Shown in pieces: positions 39,605-48,712 of a DNA stretch of 64,000 nt. Position 1 is the stretch's first letter, and every line of letters begins with the position of its first letter. The notes beneath the pieces were generated by a model. The model made no database searches, was not told the DNA's origin, and saw only the letters and a list, made by a program, of their open reading frames with translations. The DNA is from Desulfuromonadales bacterium. Lineage in GTDB: Bacteria; Desulfobacterota; Desulfuromonadia; Desulfuromonadales; Geopsychrobacteraceae. A program made the position numbers and the translations under genes. The stretch covers positions 1-64,000 of the forward strand of contig JAFGEL010000072.1 in NCBI GenBank assembly GCA_016931615.1. The letters are read 5' to 3'.

Positions 39605-40576
39605 ATGACGGGGAAAGAAAAAAGGCGGATCCTCATTGCCGATGAGGATATTCTGCCTCTTGCAACACTCATTGGCACCCTCAAAGACAGCTATCACATC
39701 GTTACCGCAAAAGATGCTGCCGACGTTATCAAACAAGCACAGAAATACAGCATCGACATGTTTCTTCTGGAGACACGGTTAGGAGGAACTGACGGGTTTG
39801 AGCTTTGTTCCAGACTCAAGCAGGACAACAACACGAAAGATATTCCGGTCATTTTTATCAGTGCTGACACCTCAGTCAGCTCTGAGGAAAAAGGCTTTCA
39901 TGTCGGTGCCGTAGACTACATCACCAAGCCATTCAACGCTCCAACCGTACTTGCGCGCATTAAGAACCAGCTCAGGCTCAGTGCCGCTATTCAGGAACTG
40001 AAACGCCTCAACCAACTGGCCCTGGACGCCAATCCGAACACCGGGTTGCCCGGCAATAACAGCATCCGCAAAGAACTTGAGCGGATTATCACTGAAAAAC
40101 AGTCCGATTGTGTGATTTACGCTGATCTGGATCACTTTAAAATTTATAATGACACCTACGGATTTTCCAAAGGGGACGACCTGATCATTTTCACCGCCAA
40201 TGTCATCAGGGTTGCATTCGAAGCGAACGGTTGCCCGGACGCATTTCTCGGCCATATCGGCGGCGATGATTTTGTCTTCATTATCCCCGCGGAAAAATGT
40301 TTACCTGTGGCAAACGAAATCATTCACCGCATGAACTGCGGAATTCCCGAATTTTATAGCGAAGTCGATGCACAGAGGGGCTATGTCGCCGCGTTGAATC
40401 GCGAAGGGGAAAAGAAACGCCATCCTCTGGTGAGTTTGAGTATGGGCGCGGTCGATCTTTCTCAGCGTAAAGTAACTTCAGTTTTTGAGATCATCGATAT
40501 TTGTACGGAAACTAAAAAAGCGGCTAAAAAACATCTCGGAAGCAACATTTTGCTCTGCAAGCGGTTGAAACCATAA
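39605..40576 (+). CDS. REC-GGDEF protein (diguanylate cyclase-like)
   Basis: REC domain (RILIADEDI...LLETRLGGTDGFELC...DYITKPFNAP) plus GGDEF-like domain with HIGGDDFVFII; start set at 39605. Confidence 0.9.
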   Translation: MTGKEKRRILIADEDILPLATLIGTLKDSYHIVTAKDAADVIKQAQKYSIDMFLLETRLGGTDGFELCSRLKQDNNTKDIPVIFISADTSVSSEEKGFHVGAVDYITKPFNAPTVLARIKNQLRLSAAIQELKRLNQLALDANPNTGLPGNNSIRKELERIITEKQSDCVIYADLDHFKIYNDTYGFSKGDDLIIFTANVIRVAFEANGCPDAFLGHIGGDDFVFIIPAEKCLPVANEIIHRMNCGIPEFYSEVDAQRGYVAALNREGEKKRHPLVSLSMGAVDLSQRKVTSVFEIIDICTETKKAAKKHLGSNILLCKRLKP

Positions 40577-40597
40577 GCTGCTTCTTCAGCAATTTTT

Positions 40598-41341
40598 TTA
40601 CCCCTTGAGATTTGCGGATTTTTCTCCGGCAAGCTCAGTAACAAGTCTTTCGTTGGTCCACTTCAAATGCTCATCCATCGCGTGTCTGGCACCCTCAGCA
40701 TCGCGATCCACGATAGCCTGAAAGATGGCCATGTGCTGATCATAAATAATGGCCCGATTGCTGCCATGTAGCGCCGTTTTTTCGATCGCCGGCTGAAGAA
40801 ATTCTTCAGAAAACTCAAAAATATTCGTGATCACATGGACACGCAGAAAATTCTGCGTCGCCTGGGCAACAGCGATGTGAAAAGCCCGGTCCGCTGCCCA
40901 GGAAAAATTGCAGGCCCCTGATCTGCCGCAGAAGTCATTCAGTGAATTTTGAATCGCCGTGATATCTTCGGAGCTCCTGTAGCTTGCCGCGTTATAAGCA
41001 TTGGCCTGTTCCAAATCACGGCGAATATCATAAAGTTGAATAATTTTAGTCAGATCTGTCTTGATAAGATTTCTGAGCGGGTCGAGCTGAAAGGTTGATG
41101 CGATTGACTTGACAAAATTGCCCCGGCGTTTATGCACCTCAATATAACCGAGAGTCTCCAGCCGGTTCAGCGCCTCGCGCAGGGAGGAACGCCCCACCCC
41201 AAGCAATTCAATCAGCTGTCTTTCCCCGGGAAGTTTATCTCCCGGTTTCAATTTACCCTCAACAATCAGCCTGATGATCTGCTCGCTGATTTTATCGGAA
41301 ACTTTTTCAACTTTTACTTCTTCAAAAACACTCTTCATCAA
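40598..41341 (-). CDS. FadR/GntR family transcriptional regulator
   Basis: SEQIIRLIVEGKLKPGDKLPGERQLIELLGVGRSSLREALNRLETLGYIEVHKRRGNFV; FCD-type C-terminus. Confidence 0.93.
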   Translation of the reverse strand: MMKSVFEEVKVEKVSDKISEQIIRLIVEGKLKPGDKLPGERQLIELLGVGRSSLREALNRLETLGYIEVHKRRGNFVKSIASTFQLDPLRNLIKTDLTKIIQLYDIRRDLEQANAYNAASYRSSEDITAIQNSLNDFCGRSGACNFSWAADRAFHIAVAQATQNFLRVHVITNIFEFSEEFLQPAIEKTALHGSNRAIIYDQHMAIFQAIVDRDAEGARHAMDEHLKWTNERLVTELAGEKSANLKG

Positions 41342-41706
41342 AACCTTCCGGTCTGCCCCTGCTGCGCCTGAAAAACCCCAGCATCGACGAAAGACCTGAA
41401 AAAGAGTTCCTTCAGATCACAATTAAGGATATAGCACAGTTTCGGGAGATTTTACATCCAGGAGTCCCATAGAGTGGTTCAGCTTAAATTAGCAGACGTG
41501 ATCAAGTCGAACGCCAAGCATGAAGGGGCATGTCATCAGCGACACTGGCAACCGACAGCTGCTCCCCGCGGATTTCTTTTCCTCACCACAACCAATCCGC
41601 AAACAGATCCCCGAAAGCGAAACACATTCCATTCTGAAGACGCGGCTTGAAAATCAGCGGGCCCTCTTCTTGCTATCTGGCTGTGGGGCAAAAAAACATC
41701 TGCCGC

Positions 41707-42192
41707 TCAGGCGAGACTTTCAAAACGATTACGTTCAACATTTTTACGCGCATTTTGCGGATCAAAAATCTGCCCGTTCATCGCAATCCAGACCCCTTCA
41801 GGTAAGAGCTGAACAGCGGTCAGGGCACTGGCGACATTAAAAATGGCATCGGTAAAACGAAATTTTGCCGGCTGCATAGCACCGGTTAAGACAATGGTTT
41901 TACCTGGGATAGCGGATAGAAAGCGACCCGTCCTGATCATGGTGTCAGTCCCATGAGTAATCACGATTTTATCCCGGGAACTTTCTTCGACGGTTTTTCT
42001 GATCAGGGAACGGTCGTCGTCGGTCAATTCCAGACTGTCTTTACGCAACAAAGGAATCAGCAGGTAATCGATCGTCAGGTTGGCGTCCTGAAGAACCTCG
42101 GCAATCTGAGGCTCACCGATTTCATAGCTGCTCTTGGCATCAAAATAGATTTTATCGATGGTGCCGCCGGTCGTTATGATTGCGATTTTCAC
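41707..42192 (-). CDS. Single-domain asparaginase-like protein
   Basis: IAIITTGGTIDKIYF...DKIVITHGTDTMIRTGRFL...GKTIVLTGAMQPAKFRFTDAIFNVASAL; only about 161 aa. Confidence 0.85.
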   Translation of the reverse strand: MKIAIITTGGTIDKIYFDAKSSYEIGEPQIAEVLQDANLTIDYLLIPLLRKDSLELTDDDRSLIRKTVEESSRDKIVITHGTDTMIRTGRFLSAIPGKTIVLTGAMQPAKFRFTDAIFNVASALTAVQLLPEGVWIAMNGQIFDPQNARKNVERNRFESLA

Positions 42193-42233
42193 GCGCTCGG
42201 TCTCCTGTCTCGTCAGAAGAGAAAGAATGCTGC

Positions 42234-42402
42234 CTAGGAGCCTGTCGGACTTTACGGGTCGTAGCGAGAAATCAGCTGTTCGAAGACAGATTTTTGATCG
42301 TTTGAGAGCGAATAGCCATTGCTATTTGTCGAAAAGGATCGAAAATATGGACCGATCAGATGGTTTCGTAGCAGATTCATGTAAAGTCCGACAGGCTCCT
42401 AG
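42234..42402. mobile_element. MITE-like element with perfect 21-bp terminal inverted repeats
   Basis: CTAGGAGCCTGTCGGACTTTA (42234-42254) is the exact reverse complement of TAAAGTCCGACAGGCTCCTAG (42382-42402); internal AATAGC-CATT-GCTATT hairpin; no ORF inside. Confidence 0.8.
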
Positions 42403-42493
42403 ATCAGCTTTTTTCATTCAAATGGTAATGTTCCTGCGGTCCAGATATGACAAATAGGATTTATGCTGGTGATTTTCTCCGGGTCGAACTGAC

Positions 42494-42784
42494 TCATTCA
42501 TGAGGTTTGATGACGATCACATGCCCCGAAAGCAACGCTTCTACAATTTTTTTTCTGCCGCTGGTGACCAGCCTCTGAACCGTTCCTCGGGAAATACCCA
42601 TCTGTTCACCAGCCTCAGCTTGAGTCAGGGCATCCCGATCACAGAGTGAGAGCGCTTCAAGTTCGTCGGCTTCAAGCTCAACCTGTTGCAGTTGGGAGAT
42701 GGGTGTTCCGACAGGTTTGAACATATTGTCGGTTGGGCGGCGCGTCGGGCAGCACCTTCTCGGTTTTCGCGGTCTGGGAGACAT
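42494..42784 (-). CDS. DUF134 domain HTH protein
   Basis: MSPRPRKPRRC...FKPVGTPISQLQQVELEADELEALSLCDRDALTQAEAGEQMGISRGTVQRLVTSGRKKIVEALLSG. Confidence 0.88.
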   Translation of the reverse strand: MSPRPRKPRRCCPTRRPTDNMFKPVGTPISQLQQVELEADELEALSLCDRDALTQAEAGEQMGISRGTVQRLVTSGRKKIVEALLSGHVIVIKPHE

Positions 42785-42808
42785 CGTAATCTTTCCGCCG
42801 GCTGATTT

Positions 42809-43216
42809 TTACAGCGCCGACTCGATGGCGTTCTGCAGATCGTCGCAGATGGCCGCCTGCAGTTGCGGGAATTCATCGTCATCGACCAGATCATGCAGCG
42901 TACTCCCGCTCAGGCGTAACATACGCACCTGAGTTTGACCACTCTTGCTGAATACGACGATAAACTTCGGCAACAGCACAGCGCGCTCCAGGTTCTTCTG
43001 CAATGACTCGGCTGAACGCTTGGGGGCGCAGACCTGAACCATATGCAGATCGAAATCTGCCGCCAATTCCACGCCATGGTGGCCAAAGTGATGAACCATT
43101 TCCATACGATCTTCATTATGGATAATAAATCCGTACATGGTCATGGATCGCCCCAGATCTTTGATGAAATCGGCGATACTCTTGTCCGTCTGCGCACTAT
43201 ATACATTTGATGGCAT
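42809..43216 (-). CDS. DUF302-like protein
   Basis: Start likely at MPSNVYSAQTDKSIADFIKDLGRSMTMYGFII; composition and length fit DUF302-type proteins. Confidence 0.55.
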   Translation of the reverse strand: MPSNVYSAQTDKSIADFIKDLGRSMTMYGFIIHNEDRMEMVHHFGHHGVELAADFDLHMVQVCAPKRSAESLQKNLERAVLLPKFIVVFSKSGQTQVRMLRLSGSTLHDLVDDDEFPQLQAAICDDLQNAIESAL

Positions 43217-43730
43217 AAAGATTCCACTGAGGCAATGAGGATTTTTCATTTTGTGCAAATGCACAATAATTTCAAGGGCTGGTAATGTCAAGGACCCCGC
43301 AGAGATTATAGCAAAACATAATTTTTTTAAGTATGCCAAAGCTCTTCAGCAGCGATTTTCGGCAAACTTACAAATCATTGGGAAAATATAAAACGGTCAA
43401 TGCCCAAAAATATAACGATTTTACTCATATTTTTAAAGATATTATCCTTCCCGGGATATTTCGCTTAAAATCGTCAGGTCGGAAAGAGCCATCTCAAAAG
43501 GTCGTTTTTTGCGTTTAAAGCGACAAAACAGTTGCTTTTTTTCGCGATTTGCAAAAAGATATGTACTTCTTTCATGAGAATCCGGTTGACCCGCTTGAAC
43601 GGAGGGCAAAACACAGCAGAGAAAGACATTTCACCGCCACAGTCTGGACTTATGACCGACCGGCGGTTTTTTATTTTTCATCTTGATTTCGTAAAACCCC
43701 TTTCTACCAATCAACACAAGAGGAGGAACC

Positions 43731-44894
43731 ATGAAACGTCTATTGACCGCCCTGTTTATCACTTGTCTCGCCATAATGCTGGCTGTGCCGGCGATGGCAG
43801 CAAACACGATCAAGATCGGTTTCAACATTCCACTGACCGGGGACATTCCTGAGGTTGGTGAAGGGTCCAAAAACGCCGCAGAAATGTATCTTGCCGACAT
43901 CAACGGTGCCGGCGGACTGGACGTCGGCGGCAAAAAATACATGTTAGAATTCATCTACATGGACAATGAGGCAAAAGCTGAATCTGCCGTTAACGCTGCA
44001 CTTAAATTGATTGAGCAGGAAGAAGTCGTGGCCATCATCGGTCCCAACTCTTCAAAACAGGCGGTTCCGGCGGGCGGCACATGTAATGACAACCGTGTTC
44101 CGATGATCAGCCCCTGGTCAACCAATCCGGACACAACGAAGGATCGTCCCTGGGTTTTCCGGGCCGCCTTCCTCGATCCCTTCCAGGGCCCGGTTGTAGC
44201 CGACTTTGCCGCTAAAAAGTTCGGAGCAAAAACCGCTGCCGTCCTTTTCGATATTTCCAACGATTACTCCAAAGGACTGGCAGAAATCTTCAAGTCTTCC
44301 TGGGAAGCAAAAGGTCTCGGTCCGGTTGTTGCTTTTGAATCCCACGGCACCAAAGATCAGGATTTTTCCGCTCAGCTGACCAGCATTATCGCTGCCAAGC
44401 CTGACTTCATTTTTGTCCCTGACAACTACAACCAGGTTGCCCTGATCATTCCTCAGGCGCGTGACCTCGGTTACAAAGGGCCCTTCATGGGTTCCGACTC
44501 CTGGGGAACTCCAGACCTGATCAAACTCTGTGGCGAGCAGTGTTTCGGCCAGTATTTCTCCACCCATTATGCTGCTGCTGGTGCCAAAGGCGCCACCAAG
44601 GTCTTCATCGACCGCTACATGGAAAAGTACGGTTCCGAGCCGGCTGACTACGCAGCTCTGACCTGGGATTCCATCGGTCTGCTGGTTGAAGGCATCAAAA
44701 ATGCCGGCAAGGTCGAAAGCAGCCCACGGAAAATGCGTCAAGCCATCCGTGACGGCCTGGCCGCTATCAAATCTTTTGACGGCATCACCGGTTCATCCAA
44801 GTTCGATGCTCAGGGCGACCCGATTAAGTGCGCTGTCGTCGTCAATATCTCCGACACCGGAAAGTTCGTTTTTGAACAATCCGTTTGTCCATAA
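43731..44894 (+). CDS. livJ: Branched-chain amino acid ABC transporter substrate-binding protein
   Basis: TIKIGFNIPLTGDIPEVGEGSKNAAEMYLADINGAGGLDVGGKKYMLEFIYMDNEAKAESAVNAALKLIEQEEVVAIIGPNSS. Confidence 0.92.
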   Translation: MKRLLTALFITCLAIMLAVPAMAANTIKIGFNIPLTGDIPEVGEGSKNAAEMYLADINGAGGLDVGGKKYMLEFIYMDNEAKAESAVNAALKLIEQEEVVAIIGPNSSKQAVPAGGTCNDNRVPMISPWSTNPDTTKDRPWVFRAAFLDPFQGPVVADFAAKKFGAKTAAVLFDISNDYSKGLAEIFKSSWEAKGLGPVVAFESHGTKDQDFSAQLTSIIAAKPDFIFVPDNYNQVALIIPQARDLGYKGPFMGSDSWGTPDLIKLCGEQCFGQYFSTHYAAAGAKGATKVFIDRYMEKYGSEPADYAALTWDSIGLLVEGIKNAGKVESSPRKMRQAIRDGLAAIKSFDGITGSSKFDAQGDPIKCAVVVNISDTGKFVFEQSVCP

Positions 44895-44921
44895 TACTGT
44901 TTATCGGATGAATTAAACATC

Positions 44922-44955
44922 GCAGGGCGGGGGCCTGAAGGCCCCCGCTCTGCTG
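44922..44955 (+). other. Strong intercistronic hairpin between livJ and livH
   Basis: GCAGGGCGGGGGCC-TGAA-GGCCCCCGCTCTGC; not followed by a T-tract. Confidence 0.7.
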
Positions 44956-45019
44956 CGTCTGAGCCGGACGTATTGTCATCGGCCACACGCTTCCTAAGCT
45001 TTTTCAAGGAAAAACCTCC

Positions 45020-45931
45020 GTGGATTTCATTATTCAGAACATCTTGAATGCCCTGCAGTGGGGCAGTTTTTATGCGCTCATCGCTCTCGGCTATACCTTG
45101 GTCTATGGGGTGCTTCGCCTGATCAATTTTGCCCATGGCGACATTTTCATGGTCGGTGCTTACATCTCGTTTTTCGTCGCCGGCTTTTTGCTCGGTCCGA
45201 TCGTCGGACTGTCGCCGGCAATGACCTTCGTCGTGACGGTCCCCCTGACCATGTTTCTGACGTCACTGGTGGGCGTAACCCTGGAACGTATCGCTTACCG
45301 GCCATTACGTCGTAAAGGTGCACACCGGCTCTATGTCGTCATCACGGCATTGATGTGTGGACTGATTCTGGAATACTCCAACCTGGCGGTCCTGGGTGCC
45401 AGTCGTCTGAAGTTTCCCGAGCTGATCGAAAAACAGATTTGGAATATCGGCGGCATTACACTGACAAATCTCAAAGTTCTGGTCATTGTGACTGCCATCC
45501 TGGTGTTTCTGTTTCTGCAGTGGGTGGTGATCAAAACCCGTGTGGGGATGGCCATGCGTGCAATCTCCTACGACAAGTTCGCCATTCCGCTGATGGGGAT
45601 TCCGATTGACACGATCATCGTTTTCACTTTTGTTCTTGGATCGGGCTTTGCGGGACTGGCTGGACTGCTGTTCGCCATGAGTTATCCGGTTCTGGAACCC
45701 TTTATGGGTATGCTGATCGGCTGGAAAGCTTTTATTGCCGCCGTGGTCGGCGGTATTGGTGACATCAAAGGCGCGTTCGTTGGTGGATTCCTGCTCGGAT
45801 TTATCGAGGTCGGCGTCGTGACGGTCTTCCCTTCAACCTATCGCGACCTGTTCGCCTTCACCATCCTGCTGATTATTCTGTGGATGAAACCCACCGGGCT
45901 GTTCGGCATGCCGCAGTCGACGAAGATATAG
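45020..45931 (+). CDS. livH: Branched-chain amino acid ABC permease
   Basis: GTG start; NILNALQWGSFYALIALGYTLVYGVLRLINFAHGDIFMVGAYISFF. Confidence 0.95.
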   Translation: MDFIIQNILNALQWGSFYALIALGYTLVYGVLRLINFAHGDIFMVGAYISFFVAGFLLGPIVGLSPAMTFVVTVPLTMFLTSLVGVTLERIAYRPLRRKGAHRLYVVITALMCGLILEYSNLAVLGASRLKFPELIEKQIWNIGGITLTNLKVLVIVTAILVFLFLQWVVIKTRVGMAMRAISYDKFAIPLMGIPIDTIIVFTFVLGSGFAGLAGLLFAMSYPVLEPFMGMLIGWKAFIAAVVGGIGDIKGAFVGGFLLGFIEVGVVTVFPSTYRDLFAFTILLIILWMKPTGLFGMPQSTKI

Positions 45932-45947
45932 TTGGGAGAGTGATAAT

Positions 45948-47018
45948 ATGAGACAATATTCTCTCAACATAACCATGGTGATTGCCGCAATCATGCTGCT
46001 GGTTGCAGCGCATTTCGGCTTTATCGACAATTATATCCAAATCGTCGTCATGACCATCGGCATCAACATCATGATGTCGACCAGCCTCAATCTGGTCAAT
46101 GGTAACATGGGTGAGTTCACCTGTGGCCACGCCGCCTTCATGTGCATCGGAGCCTATATTTCATCGATCCTCTCGGTTTTGTGCTTCGGTTCCAAATTCG
46201 GCGAAGCTTTACTTCCGGCATCTTCAGTCGTCATCGTTTTCCCCATCATCCTGATTATCGGGGGCTTCGTCGCTGCCCTGTCGTCGCTGTTGGTATCGAT
46301 TCCTTCGTTCAAAACCCGTGACGATTATCTGGCCATCATCTCCATTGCCGTAAACTACATGATTATCTCAGCCATCGAGAACATGGACTTTATCGGCGGA
46401 TCACGGGGATTCCAGGGGATGAAGGATACAGTCTGGGCAATGGTCGATATCTTTGACGGCCCCTGGATGCTGTTCTGGGTGGTGAATTTCACATTCTTTA
46501 CGGTCTGGATCATTCGGCGGTTTATTTCTTCGACCTACGGCAAGGGAGTCAATGCCATCTGCCAGGACGAGGTTGCCGCGGAAATCATGAGCGTCAACAC
46601 CAACAAAATCAAAATCGTCAACTTCATGCTGGCCGCGGGCCTGGCAGGTTGTGCGGGGGGCCTTTACGCCCACATTATCGGTTATGTCAACCCTCAGTCT
46701 TTCAACATTCTCAAATCGACCGAAGCCCTGGTCATGGTTTATCTCGGCGGCATGGGTTCACTCTCCGGGGCGGTCATTTCCGCCATCATCTTTACCGGGC
46801 TGCTTGAAGTGCTGCGCTCTCAAGCCCTGATCGATGGCCTGCTTTCGCCGGTCACCTTCATATTCCCCGACTGGGAACCTTCGGCAGGCGTGATCAAATG
46901 GGTGATGATTCCACTGTTACTGGTTATCGTCATGCAGTTCCGTCCCGAGGGAATCATGGGCAATCGTGAGCTTGGCGACGTTTTCCCCTGGCTCAAAAAA
47001 TTCTACAGGTTCAAATAA
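45948..47018 (+). CDS. livM: Branched-chain amino acid ABC permease
   Basis: INIMMSTSLNLVNGNMGEFTCGHAAFMCIGAYISSIL; position in liv operon. Confidence 0.94.
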   Translation: MRQYSLNITMVIAAIMLLVAAHFGFIDNYIQIVVMTIGINIMMSTSLNLVNGNMGEFTCGHAAFMCIGAYISSILSVLCFGSKFGEALLPASSVVIVFPIILIIGGFVAALSSLLVSIPSFKTRDDYLAIISIAVNYMIISAIENMDFIGGSRGFQGMKDTVWAMVDIFDGPWMLFWVVNFTFFTVWIIRRFISSTYGKGVNAICQDEVAAEIMSVNTNKIKIVNFMLAAGLAGCAGGLYAHIIGYVNPQSFNILKSTEALVMVYLGGMGSLSGAVISAIIFTGLLEVLRSQALIDGLLSPVTFIFPDWEPSAGVIKWVMIPLLLVIVMQFRPEGIMGNRELGDVFPWLKKFYRFK

Positions 47019-47815
47019 TGGCACAAACACAAGTCAACACTGAAACCTCTCCCGTTCTTGAAGTTCGCAACATGACACAGCAGTTCGGCGGACTGCGTGC
47101 CGTATCCGATTTCAACGTCAAGTTGATGCCGGGAGAACTGACCGGCCTGATCGGACCTAACGGTGCGGGGAAAACCACGGTCTTTAATCTGGTCAGCGGA
47201 TTCTACCAGCCGACCGAAGGACAGATCTTTGTCAACGGTAAACCGACCGCCGGACTCAAGCCGCATAAGGTGACGGCCCTGGGCATCGCTCGTACCTTTC
47301 AGAATATTCGTCTGTGGAACGACATGACAGTCCTCGATAACATTCGTGTCGCCCAGCACTACCGGCTCGGCTATGGTGTCCTCCACAGTGTAATCCGCAA
47401 CAAGCGCTATAAGCAGAGGGAAGCTGAGATTGCTGCGGAAGCCGAAGAATTGCTCGAGATTTTTGATCTGAAGCGGTTTGCCGATGAATTTCCTAAAAAC
47501 CTCCCTTACGGCACCCAGCGCAAGCTTGAAATCGCCCGGGCATTGTCAAGTCATCCACAGTTGCTGCTCCTCGACGAACCGGCTGCCGGACTTAACTCGG
47601 CAGATGTCAAGGACCTGATCCGCCTTGTCCGCTGGATTCATGAAACCTTCAAAGTCAGTATCTGGATGATCGAGCACCATATGGACGTCGTCATGGAGCT
47701 GTGTAATCAGATCAAGGTCATTGACTTTGGTGAAACCATTGCCGAAGGAACACCTGATGAAATCCGTAACCATCCTGCGGTCATAACCGCCTACCTTGGA
47801 GATGATAATATCTGA
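47018..47815 (+). CDS. livG: Branched-chain amino acid ABC ATP-binding protein
   Basis: VRNMTQQFGGLRAVSDFNVKLMPGELTGLIGPNGAGKTTVFNLVSG. Confidence 0.95.
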   Translation: MAQTQVNTETSPVLEVRNMTQQFGGLRAVSDFNVKLMPGELTGLIGPNGAGKTTVFNLVSGFYQPTEGQIFVNGKPTAGLKPHKVTALGIARTFQNIRLWNDMTVLDNIRVAQHYRLGYGVLHSVIRNKRYKQREAEIAAEAEELLEIFDLKRFADEFPKNLPYGTQRKLEIARALSSHPQLLLLDEPAAGLNSADVKDLIRLVRWIHETFKVSIWMIEHHMDVVMELCNQIKVIDFGETIAEGTPDEIRNHPAVITAYLGDDNI

Positions 47816-48540
47816 TGCTTCTGCAAGTCGAAAATCTCGAAGTCAAATACGGCAACATCCAGGCACTCCACGGAATCAGCTTTCATGTTAATGAAGGGGA
47901 AATCGTCACCCTGATCGGAGCGAATGGTGCCGGGAAAACCACCAGTCTCTATACCATCGCTCGCCTTCCCCCACCGGAAGCCCCCCGTGTCGTCGCCGGG
48001 GATATCAAGTTCAAGGGGGAATCGATCCTGAACACCAAACCAAGCGATGTCGTCAAAAACCTTAAACTGGCTCTGTCACCGGAAGGACGCCGTATTTTCG
48101 GCAACCTCTCGGTGCTGGAAAATTTGAAACTGGCGACCTATTCACGTGAAAAAGACGCTGATCTTGAGAAAGAATATGACTATGTCTTTAACCTCTTTCC
48201 ACGCTTGAAAGAGCGCCGCGATCAGCGTAGTGAATCCCTGAGTGGTGGTGAACAGCAGATGCTTGCGGTCGGCCGGGCGTTGATGACCGGATGTAAAATC
48301 CTGTTGCTCGATGAGCCGAGCATGGGACTGGCTCCCGTGCTGAAATACGAACTGTTCCGCAAACTGAAACAGCTCAACGAGGAAGGAATGACGATTCTGA
48401 TCGTTGAACAAAATGCCAGTTTGGCTTTGAACCTGGCCCACCGCGGTTATGTTCTCGATACAGGGAACATTGTCGCCGCCGGAACCAGTGAAGAATTGCG
48501 CAACAATCCTGACGTTAAAAAAGCCTATCTGGGCGGCTGA
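47815..48540 (+). CDS. livF: Branched-chain amino acid ABC ATP-binding protein
   Basis: VENLEVKYGNIQALHGISFHVNEGEIVTLIGANGAGKTTSLYTIARL; LSGGEQQMLAVGRALM. Confidence 0.95.
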   Translation: MLLQVENLEVKYGNIQALHGISFHVNEGEIVTLIGANGAGKTTSLYTIARLPPPEAPRVVAGDIKFKGESILNTKPSDVVKNLKLALSPEGRRIFGNLSVLENLKLATYSREKDADLEKEYDYVFNLFPRLKERRDQRSESLSGGEQQMLAVGRALMTGCKILLLDEPSMGLAPVLKYELFRKLKQLNEEGMTILIVEQNASLALNLAHRGYVLDTGNIVAAGTSEELRNNPDVKKAYLGG

Positions 48541-48566
48541 TCCGTCCGCAACAGAGCCTGTCTCTC

Positions 48567-48603
48567 AGCCACGGTTTCCGGAATGAAACCGTGGCTTTTT
48601 TAT
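48567..48603 (+). terminator. Rho-independent terminator after liv operon
   Basis: AGCCACGGTTTC-CGGAAT-GAAACCGTGGCTTTTTTAT. Confidence 0.9.
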
Positions 48604-48712
48604 TTGTTTTCACCAATATTTGTTCTTGATTTTTTTTAGCTGTTATTTATTATGTATTTTACATTAATATAAGCACACATAAAGTGTGTTGATCCACTCT
48701 GAAGGGGCATTT

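Noticed and set aside
41520-41840. 106-aa plus-strand ORF
   Set aside because: Partly antisense to the asparaginase-like gene; no RBS or recognisable family.
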